Below, one piece after another: positions 25,339 to 33,267 of a DNA stretch of 64,000 nucleotides. Each line of letters opens with the position of its first letter. The stretch's first letter is position 1. The DNA is from Sedimentibacter saalensis (GTDB lineage: Bacteria; Bacillota; Clostridia; Tissierellales; Sedimentibacteraceae). The notes under the pieces are model-generated. The model worked only from the letters and a program-made list of their open reading frames with translations, ran no database searches and was not told the DNA's origin. Where the stretch lies: NCBI RefSeq assembly GCF_007830175.1, contig NZ_VLKH01000001.1, positions 1 through 64,000 on the forward strand, read 5' to 3'. A program made the position numbers and the translations under genes.

Positions 25339-26658
25339 TTAATTGTCTTTATCATCAGTTGATCGGCAAGCAATACGGTTTTTCAAATACATTGAATTTT
25401 CTACTACAAAACGAATAAGCTCAGACGTTGAATTACGACGAAATGGAAAAACCCTGCCATGATATATATAGTAGATGAGCATTGACCAATAAACTTCGTA
25501 ACCACCTTTGTCGAATTCTTCTTCTACAGGAAAATAACCCGTACAGCCATTTGTATACCCTCCGAAGTAAAAGTAATCATCGCGAAGATAATTCGAAATA
25601 CGCAGGGCAAATTCACACATCACCTCATTTGCAACTCCGCAAAGACATCCGTTCCCTATTATAAAATATTGAACCTCCGTCGAATCGCTTTGTTCCTGAA
25701 TTCCTGCATTTTTTAGTCTTTCTACCTCAGCAAGCCATGATGTTCCATCTATGCCGCAATACTTTTTGGCATCATCTGCTATGTCCAAGGCATCATCATA
25801 AGAAGGAACATCTGAACAAAGAGTGATTGTTTTGGAAAACATTGCAAGTTGGTTTACAGGCTGTGGACAGACGGTGTCAAGCATCCTGCGTATACTGTCT
25901 GCAATTTCTTCTGCCATATCCATAAGTGCTGTATCTGAACGAATAAAACGATCGTCACAGGCATCAGGCGGATTTATCATGGATTTGAAGTATTTAGGAG
26001 CAACATTTCCTGAAGCCCCTTGCGTGGTCATCACCGGGCATCCATATTCAGTCTGCAGCAAATTCCTGACCATGCCGAAATAATCTGAAGAAATCAGATA
26101 ATTATCTGATTTTAGAACATTTCCGTGGGCAGTTAAACGTAAAAGCAACAGTTTTATCTTTCCGTCATTTGCACCGAAAACTTTTAAAACTCCAATCCTT
26201 CTGTCTAGTTGCTCACAATCTCTGCGTCGGTTCAAGCCGATATCAGAATAGGCATTTCCCCATGCTGCATTGACTTGAATCATTTTCTGTACTGCTAGTA
26301 AGACTCCGTTTTTAATCTGTCGGCAAACAAATTGAAAATACTCTGGTTCCTTACTTTCATTTGGACCGGAATGAGTATGGGAAAAGCACAACATAACCTT
26401 CTCTTCACTAACATCCAGCATCTTACCAATCTCTTTTCTCAAGAAACTAGCATTTTGACTGCAAAAACCAATGTGATCTAAAGCTACAAGACAGCATATT
26501 TCTTCATTCATCTTCCATACAGATATTTGTGCTGAAAGATTGTGTAAAATTCCTCTGGAACGCTCATCTTCCCTTCCAAAACCAACCATTTCCACTGAGT
26601 GAGATGGTGTAATATCAACTTCTGAATATCCTAACATTAACATATTTTTATTTTTCAT
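25339..26658 (-). CDS. Neutral/alkaline ceramidase-like protein
   Basis: 439 residues. The N-terminal region resembles the neutral/alkaline non-lysosomal ceramidase domain: GYSEVDITPSHSVEMVGFGR at the start, LVALDHIGF, and the Zn-binding-type motif CFSHTHSGPNESKE. Later blocks LLLLRLTAHGNVL and VMTTQGASGNVAPKYF (catalytic Ser region) fit the same family. There is no signal peptide, so it is likely cytosolic, and it is shorter than true ceramidases, lacking the C-terminal Ig-like domain. Some bacterial members act on other amides or sugars, so ceramide is not assured. Confidence 0.75.
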   Translation of the reverse strand: MKNKNMLMLGYSEVDITPSHSVEMVGFGREDERSRGILHNLSAQISVWKMNEEICCLVALDHIGFCSQNASFLRKEIGKMLDVSEEKVMLCFSHTHSGPNESKEPEYFQFVCRQIKNGVLLAVQKMIQVNAAWGNAYSDIGLNRRRDCEQLDRRIGVLKVFGANDGKIKLLLLRLTAHGNVLKSDNYLISSDYFGMVRNLLQTEYGCPVMTTQGASGNVAPKYFKSMINPPDACDDRFIRSDTALMDMAEEIADSIRRMLDTVCPQPVNQLAMFSKTITLCSDVPSYDDALDIADDAKKYCGIDGTSWLAEVERLKNAGIQEQSDSTEVQYFIIGNGCLCGVANEVMCEFALRISNYLRDDYFYFGGYTNGCTGYFPVEEEFDKGGYEVYWSMLIYYIYHGRVFPFRRNSTSELIRFVVENSMYLKNRIACRSTDDKDN

Positions 26659-26718
26659 TTAACTTTACTCCTTTTATTTTTAATAATATAAAAGTGCAAA
26701 GCTAATCAGACAAATTTT

Positions 26719-26755
26719 ACTCCATGCAATTATCCTAATTAACTTTGCATGGAGT
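26719..26755. promoter_or_regulatory. Inverted repeat upstream of the ceramidase-like gene
   Basis: ACTCCATGCA (26719-26728) and TGCATGGAGT (26746-26755) form a perfect 10-bp inverted repeat with a 17-base spacer. It lies 60-100 bases upstream of the start at 26658. There is no U run after either arm. It may be an operator. Confidence 0.45.
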
Positions 26756-26843
26756 TATTACAATTGTCAATTTCATACGACCACTCCCTTCCACAATATT
26801 GAATTCTATTTACAGAATAGAATTAATTGGTCATGCTTAATAC

Positions 26844-27440
26844 TCATTTGCATTCATTTATAAAGCAGGCAATAGCCTCTTCAGCAAGTCTTGACTGCGT
26901 ATTATTGTAATGTTTAGAATACGGATCTAAAAAACCATGCTGAGCATCACACTCTAGGATAGATACATGTTTTTTATCTTGAAGTTGACAAGTCAATGCA
27001 TGTACATCAAAAGAATCTTCCTTTGCAAAAATTAAAAGCGTCGGACAGCTGGGATTTGTATTGGCATAATCCCTTATACGAGAACCATAACAGGCTACAA
27101 TCCCGCTGCACAATGAATTTTCACTGCATCTCCACGCTATAGTCGCTCCGGCACTAAAGCCAATAATAAATACATTGTCATATTTGTCTTTTAGTTCCTT
27201 GACGAGGTTGCTGATTTCTTTATACACATCAAACCCAACATTGTTCATAAAAAAGTCATAGGCTTCTATAGATTCTTCGTAAGAAAAAGAATCTCTGTCA
27301 ATCATATTAAGACAAAAAACATCATAACCATCTTCAACAAACTTTTTACTTTGCTCCTGTATAAATTGGTTAACTCCATATATCTCATGAAGCAAAATCA
27401 TTGCATCCTTACGCTTTTCTGATTTACTATCCAACACCAT
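26844..27440 (-). CDS. Dienelactone hydrolase-family protein
   Basis: 198 residues of the dienelactone-hydrolase branch of the alpha/beta hydrolases. MILLHEIYGVNQFIQEQSKK is the typical first-strand and oxyanion region; VFIGFSAGATIAWR holds the nucleophile Ser (many DLH proteins have Cys here); LLIFAKEDSF provides the Asp and AQHGFLD the catalytic His. Cytosolic. The substrate is unknown. A damaged copy of its last codons is present at 35118-35203. Confidence 0.9.
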   Translation of the reverse strand: MVLDSKSEKRKDAMILLHEIYGVNQFIQEQSKKFVEDGYDVFCLNMIDRDSFSYEESIEAYDFFMNNVGFDVYKEISNLVKELKDKYDNVFIIGFSAGATIAWRCSENSLCSGIVACYGSRIRDYANTNPSCPTLLIFAKEDSFDVHALTCQLQDKKHVSILECDAQHGFLDPYSKHYNNTQSRLAEEAIACFINECK

Positions 27441-27486
27441 ATCCTCAATAATGTGTAGCCTGACCGTTACTAAAGAGAAAGGACAA

Positions 27487-27906
27487 TTATCTGCCCTTGT
27501 GTTTTTCTCTTCTTTTCTGTTGTTTCAATTTATATTGGAATTCTTTCTTTGCTTCATGCTGTTCGCGAGAATAAGCTTTTCTTTCCAATTTTCCTTGCTC
27601 TTGTTGTAGTTTCAAAGCTTGTTGAGATTTTGATCCTATGCCTGCATTTTTAATCTGTTTCTTGACTTCTCTTTGTAAACGTTTAGGATTTATCCTTTCC
27701 TTTTCTTCTACAATAGAATCAACAGAAGGGTTAAAACGAAGTTTATGGTAATTTTCCAATATGAACGCCTGTACTTCATAATCCTTGGGCTCTGCACCAA
27801 ATGTAACCTTGCAAACAGATAACTTATCGTTATCAATTCGTTCAAATATTCCAACCCAAAATGGTTCTTCGAAAAACACCTGTAATCTTCCGGCTACTTT
27901 GTTCAT
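27487..27906 (-). CDS. yjdF: YjdF-family protein
   Basis: A 139-residue protein of the YjdF (DUF2992) family: VFFEEPFWVGIFERIDNDKL at the start, ICKVTFGAEPKDYEVQ-like strands in the middle, and a strongly basic, Gln/Lys-rich tail (SKQQ, KLKQQKRREKHKGR). The family is commonly preceded by the yjdF riboswitch, which is also present here. In Bacillus-type genomes it is linked with response to azaaromatic compounds; biochemical function is unknown. Confidence 0.92.
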   Translation of the reverse strand: MNKVAGRLQVFFEEPFWVGIFERIDNDKLSVCKVTFGAEPKDYEVQAFILENYHKLRFNPSVDSIVEEKERINPKRLQREVKKQIKNAGIGSKSQQALKLQQEQGKLERKAYSREQHEAKKEFQYKLKQQKRREKHKGR

Positions 27907-27929
27907 ATAATCACTCCTTTAAGATTTAA

Positions 27930-28020
27930 TGAACAAAGAACGGACAACCAAGGAGGCAGGTTACTGACAACAAATTGTTGCTCCCGGACTACCTACCGGG
28001 ACGTGTTTTTATCTTTGTAA
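27930..28020 (-). ncRNA. yjdF-motif riboswitch
   Basis: On the minus strand the leader has an enclosing stem ACAAAGA / TCTTTGT (28018-28012 with 27939-27933), then CACGTCCCGGTAGGTAGTCC with its CCCGG/CCGGG hairpin, a CAACA/TGTTG hairpin and ACCTGCCTCCTTGG. This order and the link to yjdF fit the yjdF motif, which binds azaaromatic compounds. The ribosome site starts soon after, so translational control is likely. Confidence 0.8.
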
Positions 28021-28077
28021 TTTTATTATATCAAATAATATTAATTTAACAATATATTATTTACAAATTTCTGATAG

Positions 28078-28212
28078 GTCATAGGGGACGGTTCTCCATG
28101 TCCATTTAATAATCTTGCACTTGACATATTAACACACTATCAATTATCTTAATGGATGATTATTTGTGGAATTTTGAGTTATAAGTTGCCACAGAGAACC
28201 GTCCCTTATGGC
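28078..28212. mobile_element. MITE-like element with ACCGTCCC inverted ends
   Basis: GTCATAGGGGACGGTTCTC (28078-28096) and GAGAACCGTCCCTTATGGC (28194-28212) are near-perfect inverted terminal repeats around about 97 bases with no coding potential. The right part (TTTTGAGTTATAAGTTGCCAC) has a diverged relative at 35240-35280. No transposase is attached. Confidence 0.6.
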
Positions 28213-28220
28213 TCATATTT

Positions 28221-28883
28221 TTACAGCCACTCATCCGGATTACTCATCGTCCTTTGCAATTCCTCAAAAAACACTTTTAAGTGGTAACCATCTGTTGTTG
28301 CATGGTGGACTGTAACAGAAAGAGGCATCATAATCTTTCCATCCGTTTCTGTAAAACCTCCTGCTTCAAAACTTGGAAAATAATAATCCTTTATTCCATG
28401 ATTGTGTAATGAAAAACTGTTGAAAGAAAACCACGGAATACATGATACGATATAAGCATTAGGAAGCGGCAAACCCTTTGATGATAATATACCGTGGCTA
28501 TCCCCATGCTGTGCCGTATCTTTAATATACTGCTTATAAAACGCATCAAAATGCTCATCATATTCAGTCCAAAGCAATGATGTTGTCTTATCATCCTTGT
28601 GGAATTGAGGGTAAGCAGGAGTAAGATTATCCCAACACCCCAGAATTCCATCATTCACTGCTATGCGCAGTTCTTGTTGCTTGCTTATAGCTCTTGTAAC
28701 TAAATACAGGTATGCAGGGAAAAATTTATATCCCTTACTCTTCAATGTTTTTCGAAGAACCGTAACGTCCATTGTCACATTGACAGTATAGGTAGTAGGA
28801 GCCATTTGTGTATAATAATGAAACGCTTGTGCCATAGGCCAAGTCTGTATGTCAATGGGATGAAAGTTATTTTCTATGTTCAT
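28221..28883 (-). CDS. Type A chloramphenicol acetyltransferase-like protein
   Basis: About 220 residues of the CAT (type A) fold. The catalytic His lies in TVHHATTDGYHLKVFFEEL (compare HHAxxDGxH of CAT), and other family blocks are FHPIDIQTWPMAQAFHYYTQ, KFFPAYLYLVTRAIS and FEAGGFTETDGK. It would acetylate a hydroxyl using acetyl-CoA; drug specificity is unverified, since many clostridial CatA relatives do not act on chloramphenicol. The ATG at 28883 overlaps the stop of the XRE gene as ATGA, so the two are translationally coupled. Confidence 0.85.
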   Translation of the reverse strand: MNIENNFHPIDIQTWPMAQAFHYYTQMAPTTYTVNVTMDVTVLRKTLKSKGYKFFPAYLYLVTRAISKQQELRIAVNDGILGCWDNLTPAYPQFHKDDKTTSLLWTEYDEHFDAFYKQYIKDTAQHGDSHGILSSKGLPLPNAYIVSCIPWFSFNSFSLHNHGIKDYYFPSFEAGGFTETDGKIMMPLSVTVHHATTDGYHLKVFFEELQRTMSNPDEWL

Positions 28884-29473
28884 CGTCCATTCACCCACAA
28901 TCCATGCTGATTACAACAAAAATAAATATTTCCGCCGTACATCTTCGGAAAACGCACTTCGCCGCTTTGTTCCGGGTACAGTTTAATTAAAAACACTCTG
29001 TCATATGCGACATAGGCCACAAAACTAAGATAATGTGTCTTGCTCATCTCATGTGAAAAAGTAATATAATAATCATTTTCTACTTCTTCCACAGTTAGCT
29101 TGTGAATTTCATCAGTGGGCTTTGGAATGAGAGGAACAAGTTTCCGCCCGCAACAAGAAACTTCCGGATCCCCTGTGGCGGTCAGTGTGTTTCCGCAATT
29201 CGGACACACGTAAAATTTTACTTTTTTCATATTTCCTCCGTCTGCATCATTAGGTTCTAAATCTCCTAATAATATTTTTTCAATATTTACACCTAGTATC
29301 TGAGAGAGTTCACTTAGCAAGGATACATCAGGACATCCCAAACCACGTTCCCATTTTGAGATAGTCTTGTCACTGATGTTCATGGCATCAGCAAGCTGTT
29401 TTTGTGTCATTTTGTTTTCCTTACGCAAATCAAGTATCAGCTTTCCAACATTGGTACAATCCAAGTTATTCAC
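28880..29473 (-). CDS. XRE-family regulator with zinc-ribbon domain
   Basis: 197 residues. Residues 8-65 are a Cro/CI-type helix-turn-helix (KLILDLRKENKMTQKQLADA, NISDKTISKWERGLGCPD). A zinc ribbon follows (CPNCG near 94 and CCG near 111), then a C-terminal domain of about 85 residues (EVENDYYITFSHEMSKTHYL to FCCNQHGLW) with a second cysteine pair, seen in regulators next to CAT-like genes. Co-translated with the downstream CAT gene, so it probably controls that resistance gene and senses some metal- or redox-linked signal (inference). Confidence 0.87.
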   Translation of the reverse strand: MNNLDCTNVGKLILDLRKENKMTQKQLADAMNISDKTISKWERGLGCPDVSLLSELSQILGVNIEKILLGDLEPNDADGGNMKKVKFYVCPNCGNTLTATGDPEVSCCGRKLVPLIPKPTDEIHKLTVEEVENDYYITFSHEMSKTHYLSFVAYVAYDRVFLIKLYPEQSGEVRFPKMYGGNIYFCCNQHGLWVNGR

Positions 29474-29657
29474 CTCCCTTTACTAAGAATAATCGCAGAC
29501 AGAGTATAATTCAATAAACGTTCCGTAGAGTTTTAATAATAATAGATAAATTATTTTACCACATTTTACATTTCTCCACAATTAAATCGGCAGCCACATA
29601 TTTTTTACATGTTTTGACATTCCAATCGGAATGTGATAAAATAGCCCTGATATCTAA

Positions 29658-29671
29658 ACCTAACTTTAGGT
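29658..29671. promoter_or_regulatory. MerR-type operator in the XRE/MerR divergent region
   Basis: ACCTAA, CT, TTAGGT is a perfect 6-2-6 palindrome. On the minus strand it sits directly after TTGACC (a -35-like box), the arrangement at NmlR/AdhR-type MerR operators. It lies 50-65 bases before the MerR gene start and about 185 bases before the XRE gene. Confidence 0.55.
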
Positions 29672-29723
29672 CAAGATGTTTTTTAACTTTAACTTTTTGT
29701 AAATATTTTTCAAAGGAGATTTT

Positions 29724-30167
29724 ATGTACACAATAGGACAAGTATCGGAAATGTATGACTTACCAGTTTCTACATTGCGTTATTATGATAAAGAGGGCCT
29801 GTTCCCTAACATACAGCGTTCATCTGGCATACGAAAATTTAGCGACAAAGAAATTGAAGCACTTCGCGTAATTGAATGTTTAAAAAAATCCGGCCTGGAA
29901 ATAAAGGACATCAAGAAATTTATGCAGTGGAGCGAAATGGGCAGTGAATCCTATCCTCAGCGCAAAGAACTGTTTGCAAAACAAAAAGAAGCTGTCGAAA
30001 CCGAGATTAATAAATTAGAAAAAGTATTGAGTATGCTTAAGTATAAATGCTGGTATTATGATCAGGCAATCAAAGATGGAACTGAAGATCAAATATTCGC
30101 CATGCTTCCAGACAAATTACCGAAAAAAATCCAGGAATATTATAATCATTCACATGAAGCGGAATAA
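29724..30167 (+). CDS. MerR-family transcriptional regulator
   Basis: 147 residues. N-terminal MerR winged helix (YTIGQVSEMYDLPVSTLRYY, DKEGLFPNIQRSSGIRKFSD), then a short dimerisation coiled coil (KELFAKQKEAVETEINKLEK) and a C-terminal part with one Cys (YKCWYYDQA). Few cysteines argue against a metal site, so it belongs to the TipA/NmlR-like groups. It is divergent from the XRE-CAT operon and could act there through the palindrome at 29658. Confidence 0.92.
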   Translation: MYTIGQVSEMYDLPVSTLRYYDKEGLFPNIQRSSGIRKFSDKEIEALRVIECLKKSGLEIKDIKKFMQWSEMGSESYPQRKELFAKQKEAVETEINKLEKVLSMLKYKCWYYDQAIKDGTEDQIFAMLPDKLPKKIQEYYNHSHEAE

Positions 30168-30287
30168 CATTATTCGCATAATCAACCTGCATAATTGTAT
30201 TTAATTTTATAATTTATATAAACTTTGATAGTCGTCTATTTTAGTTCGTCACTTCAGCATTCATTAAAAGGAAACCGTAAGTTTTAA

Positions 30288-30326
30288 GAAAAACAAAACG
30301 GACGTATTTGTTTAACAATACGTCCG
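30288..30326 (-). terminator. Terminator of the 75-residue protein gene
   Basis: CGGACGTATT and AATACGTCCG pair around a short loop; on the minus strand TTTTGTTTTT follows. It begins 14 bases after the stop at 30340. Confidence 0.75.
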
Positions 30327-30339
30327 CTCTACACTTTTT

Positions 30340-30567
30340 TTATAACCTTGAAGCGAAGTGCTCCATAGCCTGTTTAAGTTCTTCAGCTGCTTCAGTCTTT
30401 ATGACTTCAAAATATTGAGGCATTATTTCCTGAAGATATGCCTTATCGAATGTACCAGCATCTTGTCGAGCAAAACTTTCAGCTAACAGTCTTTGTGCTT
30501 CTTCTTTTTTATCGTCCTTTGCTCGTTCCATAAAAAAATTATAAAACATCTCTTGTCCTTGATTCAT
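30340..30567 (-). CDS. Small conserved-looking helical protein
   Basis: 75 residues, almost all helical and charged (EMFYNFFMERAKDDKKEEAQ, KTEAAEELKQAMEHFASRL), with no signal peptide or cysteines. It has a ribosome site AAAGGAATG and its own terminator, and an ATG in good context. No family was recognised with certainty; clostridial genomes often carry such DUF-type small proteins next to membrane-stress or sporulation genes. Confidence 0.7.
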   Translation of the reverse strand: MNQGQEMFYNFFMERAKDDKKEEAQRLLAESFARQDAGTFDKAYLQEIMPQYFEVIKTEAAEELKQAMEHFASRL

Positions 30568-30716
30568 GTGTTTTCATTCCTTTCAATTAGGATTCACTAT
30601 GTTTCCAAATTAATTATATATATAAATTACAATTTATTCAAGCCCACTGCACAATTCCTATTTACGGAATATCTGAAAATTTTTTATCTATTAGTCAATT
30701 TCTTTCACATCTTTCC

Positions 30717-32387
30717 TTAATGTAAAACCTCATTCTTTAATCGTCTATATATTTCATCTCCGCTAAAAGGTCTACCGTCAAATTTCAATATTTTAAAATT
30801 TGACTCATATGGCGTTTCTTCTTTAATGATGCTATTTAGTTGACCGGTAGCATTTTGTTCTATGTCTATTATATTCTTTGCGCTTTTACCCAAATTTAGA
30901 AGTTTATTCTTTGGAAACGGCCATATATCACCAAATACTAAGGCTCCAACTGAGAATCCTTCGACGTTTAATCTATTTACAGCTTCTTTTACTGCGCCAT
31001 ATATTGAACCCCAGCACACAATCAGGTTTTCAGGATTTTCTTCTCCTATAAACCACGGCTCTTCTACCTCTTTCTTTAATCCTTCAGATTTTCTCATTCT
31101 CTTAAGTACCATTTCTGTTCTTAGCTTTGGATCTTCTGTAATATGACCATATTCATCATGTTCATGACTATCTATCAACAATACTTCACCGGGAATTTTT
31201 CCCGGAATCATTCTGGGAGATACGCCACTTTCAGTTATTTTATATCTCTTATATTCACTATCAATTAAGTCTTCTTCTCTGCAAAGACTTCTTTCTATTT
31301 TAATTTTAGAAAAATCAAATGGCGGAGAAGTCTTTGTATACTCTGCTAAATATAAATCTGTCAATATTATTACCGGAATCTGATGTTTATCAGCTATGTT
31401 GAAAGCCCTTGCTGTCTGGTAAAACGCATCCTCGGGGTCCCTTAATGCTATTACCATTCGAGGAAATTCCCCATGGCCAGCATGTATTATAAACCTAAGA
31501 TCACTTTGTTCTGTCCTGGTAGACATTCCGGTAGCAGGACCTGATCTTTGTGCGTTTACTATTACGACAGGAAACTCCCCTATGCCTGCAAAACTCAATG
31601 CTTCAACCATCAGCGCAAATCCTCCGCCGGATGAACCGGTCATAGCTCTAACTCCTGCATAAGATGCTCCTAATGCCATATTTAGAGCTGCTACCTCATC
31701 TTCAACTTGGTCTACTGCAATCCCAACTGCCTCTGATTTAGAAGAAAAATAACCTAAAATGCTGGTAGAAGGCGTCATTGGATATCCGCAATAGTATTTG
31801 CACCCTGCAGCAACTGCTCCAAGGGATAGCGCATTATTTCCATTGATTATAATATTATTTTCTTTCTTCGGTACCAACTTGCATTTAGTATCTATTAGTT
31901 TATATCCCTCATTGATAGCCGCTATATTATCTTGGGCTGTTTTTTCTTTGAATTCTTCATTCAATACATCTTCTGCTAATTCAATCGGAAGTCCAAAGTA
32001 TTTTAATATAGCACCTAATCCAATAGTATTATATACTTTTGGATTAATATTTGATGCTGCTTTTTCAATAGGAAGAGATATTATATTCTCGCCGTCTGCT
32101 ATCTCTTCACCGCATATAATATTACCATCATATTTTAATTTGTCTTTATGAACTTCTATTGTCTCTTTATTTAAAGCTAATATTATATTTACTTCTTCTG
32201 TAAAAGAACTAATCTCCTTATCAGAAAATCTAACTTGAGTAAAATTATGTCCTCCTCTTACCATAGACATATAGTCCCTGTAAGTAAAAACATAAAACCC
32301 GGACCTCTTTAATATTTTTTCTAATATATTAGCAGAAGTATCTAAACCTTGACCTGCAGCTCCACCAATTAATAAACTATAATCCAA
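30717..32387 (-). CDS. korA: 2-oxoacid:ferredoxin oxidoreductase, fused gamma-alpha subunit (second copy)
   Basis: 556 residues. Residues 1-180 are the gamma-type domain (LLIGGAAGQGLDTSANILEK), and 190-556 the alpha-type pyruvate/2-oxoacid domain with YCGYPMTPSTSILGYF, VDQVEDEVAALNMALGASYA, MTGSSGGGFALM and TRTEQSDL, which line the thiamine diphosphate and 2-oxoacid site. It closely resembles the alpha protein at 33267-34931 along its whole length. No beta gene of its own is nearby, so it presumably shares the one beta subunit. Start is TTG with GGAGGA at a good distance. The gene symbol is by family analogy. Confidence 0.88.
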   Translation of the reverse strand: MDYSLLIGGAAGQGLDTSANILEKILKRSGFYVFTYRDYMSMVRGGHNFTQVRFSDKEISSFTEEVNIILALNKETIEVHKDKLKYDGNIICGEEIADGENIISLPIEKAASNINPKVYNTIGLGAILKYFGLPIELAEDVLNEEFKEKTAQDNIAAINEGYKLIDTKCKLVPKKENNIIINGNNALSLGAVAAGCKYYCGYPMTPSTSILGYFSSKSEAVGIAVDQVEDEVAALNMALGASYAGVRAMTGSSGGGFALMVEALSFAGIGEFPVVIVNAQRSGPATGMSTRTEQSDLRFIIHAGHGEFPRMVIALRDPEDAFYQTARAFNIADKHQIPVIILTDLYLAEYTKTSPPFDFSKIKIERSLCREEDLIDSEYKRYKITESGVSPRMIPGKIPGEVLLIDSHEHDEYGHITEDPKLRTEMVLKRMRKSEGLKKEVEEPWFIGEENPENLIVCWGSIYGAVKEAVNRLNVEGFSVGALVFGDIWPFPKNKLLNLGKSAKNIIDIEQNATGQLNSIIKEETPYESNFKILKFDGRPFSGDEIYRRLKNEVLH

Positions 32388-32418
32388 TTAAAGTTCCTCC
32401 AAATCAATCGTTAATCTC

Positions 32419-33267
32419 TTATTTAAATTCATCCATTAACTTTTCAGCATCAAGTGGATTTAGTTCTCTATCAACAAGTGCCGGTCCATTCTTAATGAAC
32501 TCAAACTTATCTCCATAGTCTTCTTTTTCAACTTTATATAGGATACCTATAGGAATTCTGTCATCAAACTCCAATGCTTTTTCCATTGCTAGCTTTTTAT
32601 TAGTATAGTCATAGTCATCCGATAAATGATAAACTTTATTCTTATACCATTGAAATGTGTTAACCTTGTTCCAAACAACACAAGGCTGAAATATATCTAT
32701 TAATGCATATCCTTTGTAATTAATGGCTTCCTTCATTAAACTAACAAGATGAGGAATATCACCTGAGAAACCTCTCGCAACAAATCCGGCACCCATTGTA
32801 AGTGCTAATGCCAAAGGTTTTACCGGCTCTACCTTGACACCATCAAATTGTAATGTAGTCTTTTGACCCATGGCTGTTGTTGGAGATGCCTGCCCTTTAG
32901 TTAATCCATATATTTGATTATCGTGAACAAAATGGGCTATGTCTATGTTTCTCCTTATTCCATGGATAAAATGATTTCCACCTTCTCCATAGGTATCTCC
33001 ATCCCCTGACTCTACTATAACCTTTAAGTTCTTGTTTGATAATTTAATGCCGATAGCAGGAGGTATGGCCCTGCCATGTAATCCGTTAAACCCATTTATT
33101 TTTATATAATGAGGCATTTTTGCCGCTTGACCAATACCTGATACAATCACTGCTTCATGCGGCTCAATTCCTAATTCCTCTAAAGCTGTTTTTAACGCGG
33201 TCCTTATCATATAGTTGCCACAACCGGGGCACCATGATGGATCATAAAGCTCATATTCACAATTCAT
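32419..33267 (-). CDS. korB: 2-oxoacid:ferredoxin oxidoreductase beta subunit
   Basis: 282 residues. TPP-binding motif GDGDTYGEGGNHFIHG is clear. The N-terminal iron-sulfur cysteines are C13 and C16 (SWCPGCGNYM), and a later Cys is in IFQPCVVWN, but the position that usually carries the third Cys (GIGC) is GIGQAAKMP, i.e. Gln47. Such GIGQ forms exist in some beta subunits but this changes the cluster coordination. The ATG overlaps the alpha-1 stop (TAATG). It converts a 2-oxoacid, CoA and oxidised ferredoxin to acyl-CoA and CO2. Confidence 0.92.
   Translation of the reverse strand: MNCEYELYDPSWCPGCGNYMIRTALKTALEELGIEPHEAVIVSGIGQAAKMPHYIKINGFNGLHGRAIPPAIGIKLSNKNLKVIVESGDGDTYGEGGNHFIHGIRRNIDIAHFVHDNQIYGLTKGQASPTTAMGQKTTLQFDGVKVEPVKPLALALTMGAGFVARGFSGDIPHLVSLMKEAINYKGYALIDIFQPCVVWNKVNTFQWYKNKVYHLSDDYDYTNKKLAMEKALEFDDRIPIGILYKVEKEDYGDKFEFIKNGPALVDRELNPLDAEKLMDEFK

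Noticed and set aside
25258..26658. Operon of the uracil permease with the ceramidase-like gene
   Set aside because: They are on opposite strands and separated by a strong two-way terminator.
29556..29741. 61-codon frame antisense to the MerR start
   Set aside because: It overlaps the MerR gene start and operator, has no ribosome site and no recognisable features.
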